The position numbers were made by a program, and so were the translations under genes. From Dehalococcoidia bacterium UBA5627 (lineage in GTDB: Bacteria; Chloroflexota; Dehalococcoidia; Dehalococcoidales; UBA5627), in assembly GCA_002421585.1 (NCBI GenBank), contig DIKD01000121.1:1-6364 (forward strand): a stretch of 6,364 nt of DNA, in the 5' to 3' direction. Shown one piece after another: positions 4,886-6,364 of the stretch (the stretch's first letter is position 1; each line of letters opens with the position of its first letter). A model generated the notes under the pieces. That model searched no databases. It was given only the letters and a program-made list of their open reading frames with translations, and was not told where the DNA came from.

Positions 4886-6364
4886 CTACCATTCAAGTGG
4901 TTTTTGCCAGGCTTGTTTTAATTTTTCTATTTCGATTTTTAACATAATTTCTTCTTTAAGGCCGAATATCTGCAGACTATTTGTTGAGTTGACCTCACCG
5001 ATACGGGAAAAAGGTACGTCGTTTAAAGTCTGCTCAAAGTCATCTACATCTTCAGGGGCTATTTCAACCAGGAAGCGGCTGTTCGATTCTGAGAACAAAA
5101 TGTAATCATCGCGGTTAATCTTTTCACCAAGCGGCACTTTGCCTAAATTAATCTTGGCGCCTTTATTGCCGGCAAGCGCCATTTCGGCAACCGCCACGCC
5201 AAGCCCGCCTTCGCTCAGGTCGTGACAGGCTTTAACCAGCCTTTTTTCGCTGGCTTTGCTGAGATTATCCATAGTCTTTTTAGCCTGCAGCGGATAGACT
5301 TTGGGGGCGTCATTTCCTAAATATCCAATACTCTTGTAATACTCGGAACCGCCCAGTTCGTTATAAGTGTTTCCGACAATATAAATATAATTATCGTCTT
5401 TCTTGAAATCCATACTGACCGCTTTAGAGCTGTCTTTCATAACACCCATAGCCGAAATCAGTAAAGTATCCGGAATGGCGATGGTAGTATCCCGATAATG
5501 GAACTCGTTGTTTAAGCTGTCCTTTCCGGATATAAAAGGGGTGCCAAAGGCAACCGACATATCATAACAGGCCTGGCAGGCGCGTACCAGGGTCCCCATT
5601 CTTTCCGGCTTATTGGTATTACCCCAGCAGAAGTTATCCAGCAGAGCCACTCTCTCAAGGCTGCCGCCGACGGCTATAATCTGCCTTAAAGCCTCGTCGA
5701 TAGCGGAAGCCGCCATCCAGTAGGGGTCGATATCGCTGTACTTGGGGTTGATGCCGTTGGAAATAATAACGCCCATATCCGAATCCCGCACCGGTCTGAT
5801 AATCGCCGCATCGCCGGGTCCATCGTTATTCTTGCCGACGAGCGGTTTTAAGACGCTTCCGCCCTGTACCTCATGGTCATACTGGCGGATGACCCATTCC
5901 CTGCTGCAAACGTTCCATGAAGCGAGTATTTTTAAAAGGGATTGCGCAATGTCGGGACACTCGACTCTGGGTTCGACATAGCCCGCTTTACACCATAAAG
6001 CCCGTAGTTCCAGTTGGGGATGTCCTTGATGCAAAAACTCCATACTGAGGTCGCAAACAAGGCTATCGTTATAAAAGAGCTGTAAGCTCTTATCATTTGT
6101 AAACTCGCCGATTACCGTAGCCTCTGTGTTTTCATCGGCAAAAAGCTTCAATAACTCTGCAGCTTTATCGGCAGGAACTGCCATAATCATGCGTTCCTGC
6201 GATTCCGATATCCAGATTTCCGAATAGGACAATCCGGCATATTTTAAGGGCACCCTGTCCAGATACACTTTAGCGCCGGTTTCGGCACCCATTTCTCCCA
6301 CTGCCGATGAAAGCCCGCCGCCTCCGCAGTCGGTTATCCTCACAAACAGTCCTTTATCTCTTGC
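4886..6364 (-). CDS. purL: Phosphoribosylformylglycinamidine synthase, synthetase subunit, 5' end cut by window edge
   Basis: PurL uses ATP and PurQ-derived ammonia to turn FGAR into FGAM, step 4 of purine synthesis. The frame is open to the right edge and 492 residues are present. The GTG at 6343 is an internal valine: the preceding codons read ARDKGLF, continuous with VRITDCGGGGLSSAVGEMG. Visible parts are the end of the first PurM-like N domain (ITDCGGGGLSSA, residues 10-21), the first C domain (to about 120, with EIWISESQERM near 49-59), the second N domain (DGPGDAAIIRP near 181-191, GKDSLNNE near 280-287) and the second C domain with ACHDLSEGG (379-387) to the end. The GKDSLNNE form and the split from PurQ suggest the intermediate PurL class of about 950-1000 aa rather than the 740-aa Bacillus type, but the missing N-terminus prevents a firm choice. 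It lies directly before purQ in the same operon. Confidence 0.96.
   Translation of the reverse strand, partial: ARDKGLFVRITDCGGGGLSSAVGEMGAETGAKVYLDRVPLKYAGLSYSEIWISESQERMIMAVPADKAAELLKLFADENTEATVIGEFTNDKSLQLFYNDSLVCDLSMEFLHQGHPQLELRALWCKAGYVEPRVECPDIAQSLLKILASWNVCSREWVIRQYDHEVQGGSVLKPLVGKNNDGPGDAAIIRPVRDSDMGVIISNGINPKYSDIDPYWMAASAIDEALRQIIAVGGSLERVALLDNFCWGNTNKPERMGTLVRACQACYDMSVAFGTPFISGKDSLNNEFHYRDTTIAIPDTLLISAMGVMKDSSKAVSMDFKKDDNYIYIVGNTYNELGGSEYYKSIGYLGNDAPKVYPLQAKKTMDNLSKASEKRLVKACHDLSEGGLGVAVAEMALAGNKGAKINLGKVPLGEKINRDDYILFSESNSRFLVEIAPEDVDDFEQTLNDVPFSRIGEVNSTNSLQIFGLKEEIMLKIEIEKLKQAWQKPLEW

Noticed and set aside
6341..6343. GTG as the start of a complete 485-aa PurL
   Set aside because: The frame remains open and family-like (ARDKGLF) up to the window edge, and the sequence begins in the middle of a conserved domain, so the gene is cut by the window.

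Overview
The window is ordinary bacterial core-genome sequence of moderate GC content, and every recognisable gene is on the minus strand. Reading in the direction of transcription (high to low coordinates), it holds the 3' part of purL, then purQ, a short promoter-bearing gap, the translation and nucleotide cluster rpsB-tsf-pyrH-frr, a gene-free gap of about 0.9 kb, and the 5' two thirds of uppS, which runs off the left edge. Both end genes are cut only by the window edges. No gene appears broken.

Organism: the single-domain, short EF-Ts (173 aa), a separate PurQ of about 257 aa beside a PurL carrying a GKDSLNNE-type motif, and dispersed TGTCATYCTGAG-type repeats together suggest an uncultured or environmental anaerobe. 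A Dehalococcoidia-like Chloroflexota is my best guess. This is an inference from gene form, not a phylogeny, and confidence is low to moderate.

Layout: purL/purQ (4104-6364) encode the synthetase and glutaminase parts of FGAM synthase (purine step 4) and are tightly coupled. At 4043-4072 there is a likely promoter for the next operon, with an 18-bp inverted repeat in its spacer. rpsB (uS2), tsf (EF-Ts), pyrH (UMP kinase) and frr (ribosome recycling factor) follow with gaps of 34 and 12 bp and then a 2-bp gap or 11-bp overlap, a classic conserved bacterial order. rpsB and tsf both start with TTG behind good Shine-Dalgarno sequences. uppS, which normally follows frr closely, is here separated by 897 bp filled with degenerate non-coding repeats: a diverged 93-bp direct repeat, MITE-like segments ending in TGTCATNCTGA/TCAGAATGACA, a 19-nt perfect palindrome, and a fragment resembling a further dispersed repeat family. 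uppS has its own candidate -10 box.

No undescribed multi-gene system is visible. The only part the standard genes do not explain is the repeat-filled frr-uppS gap and the inverted repeats next to the rpsB and uppS starts.
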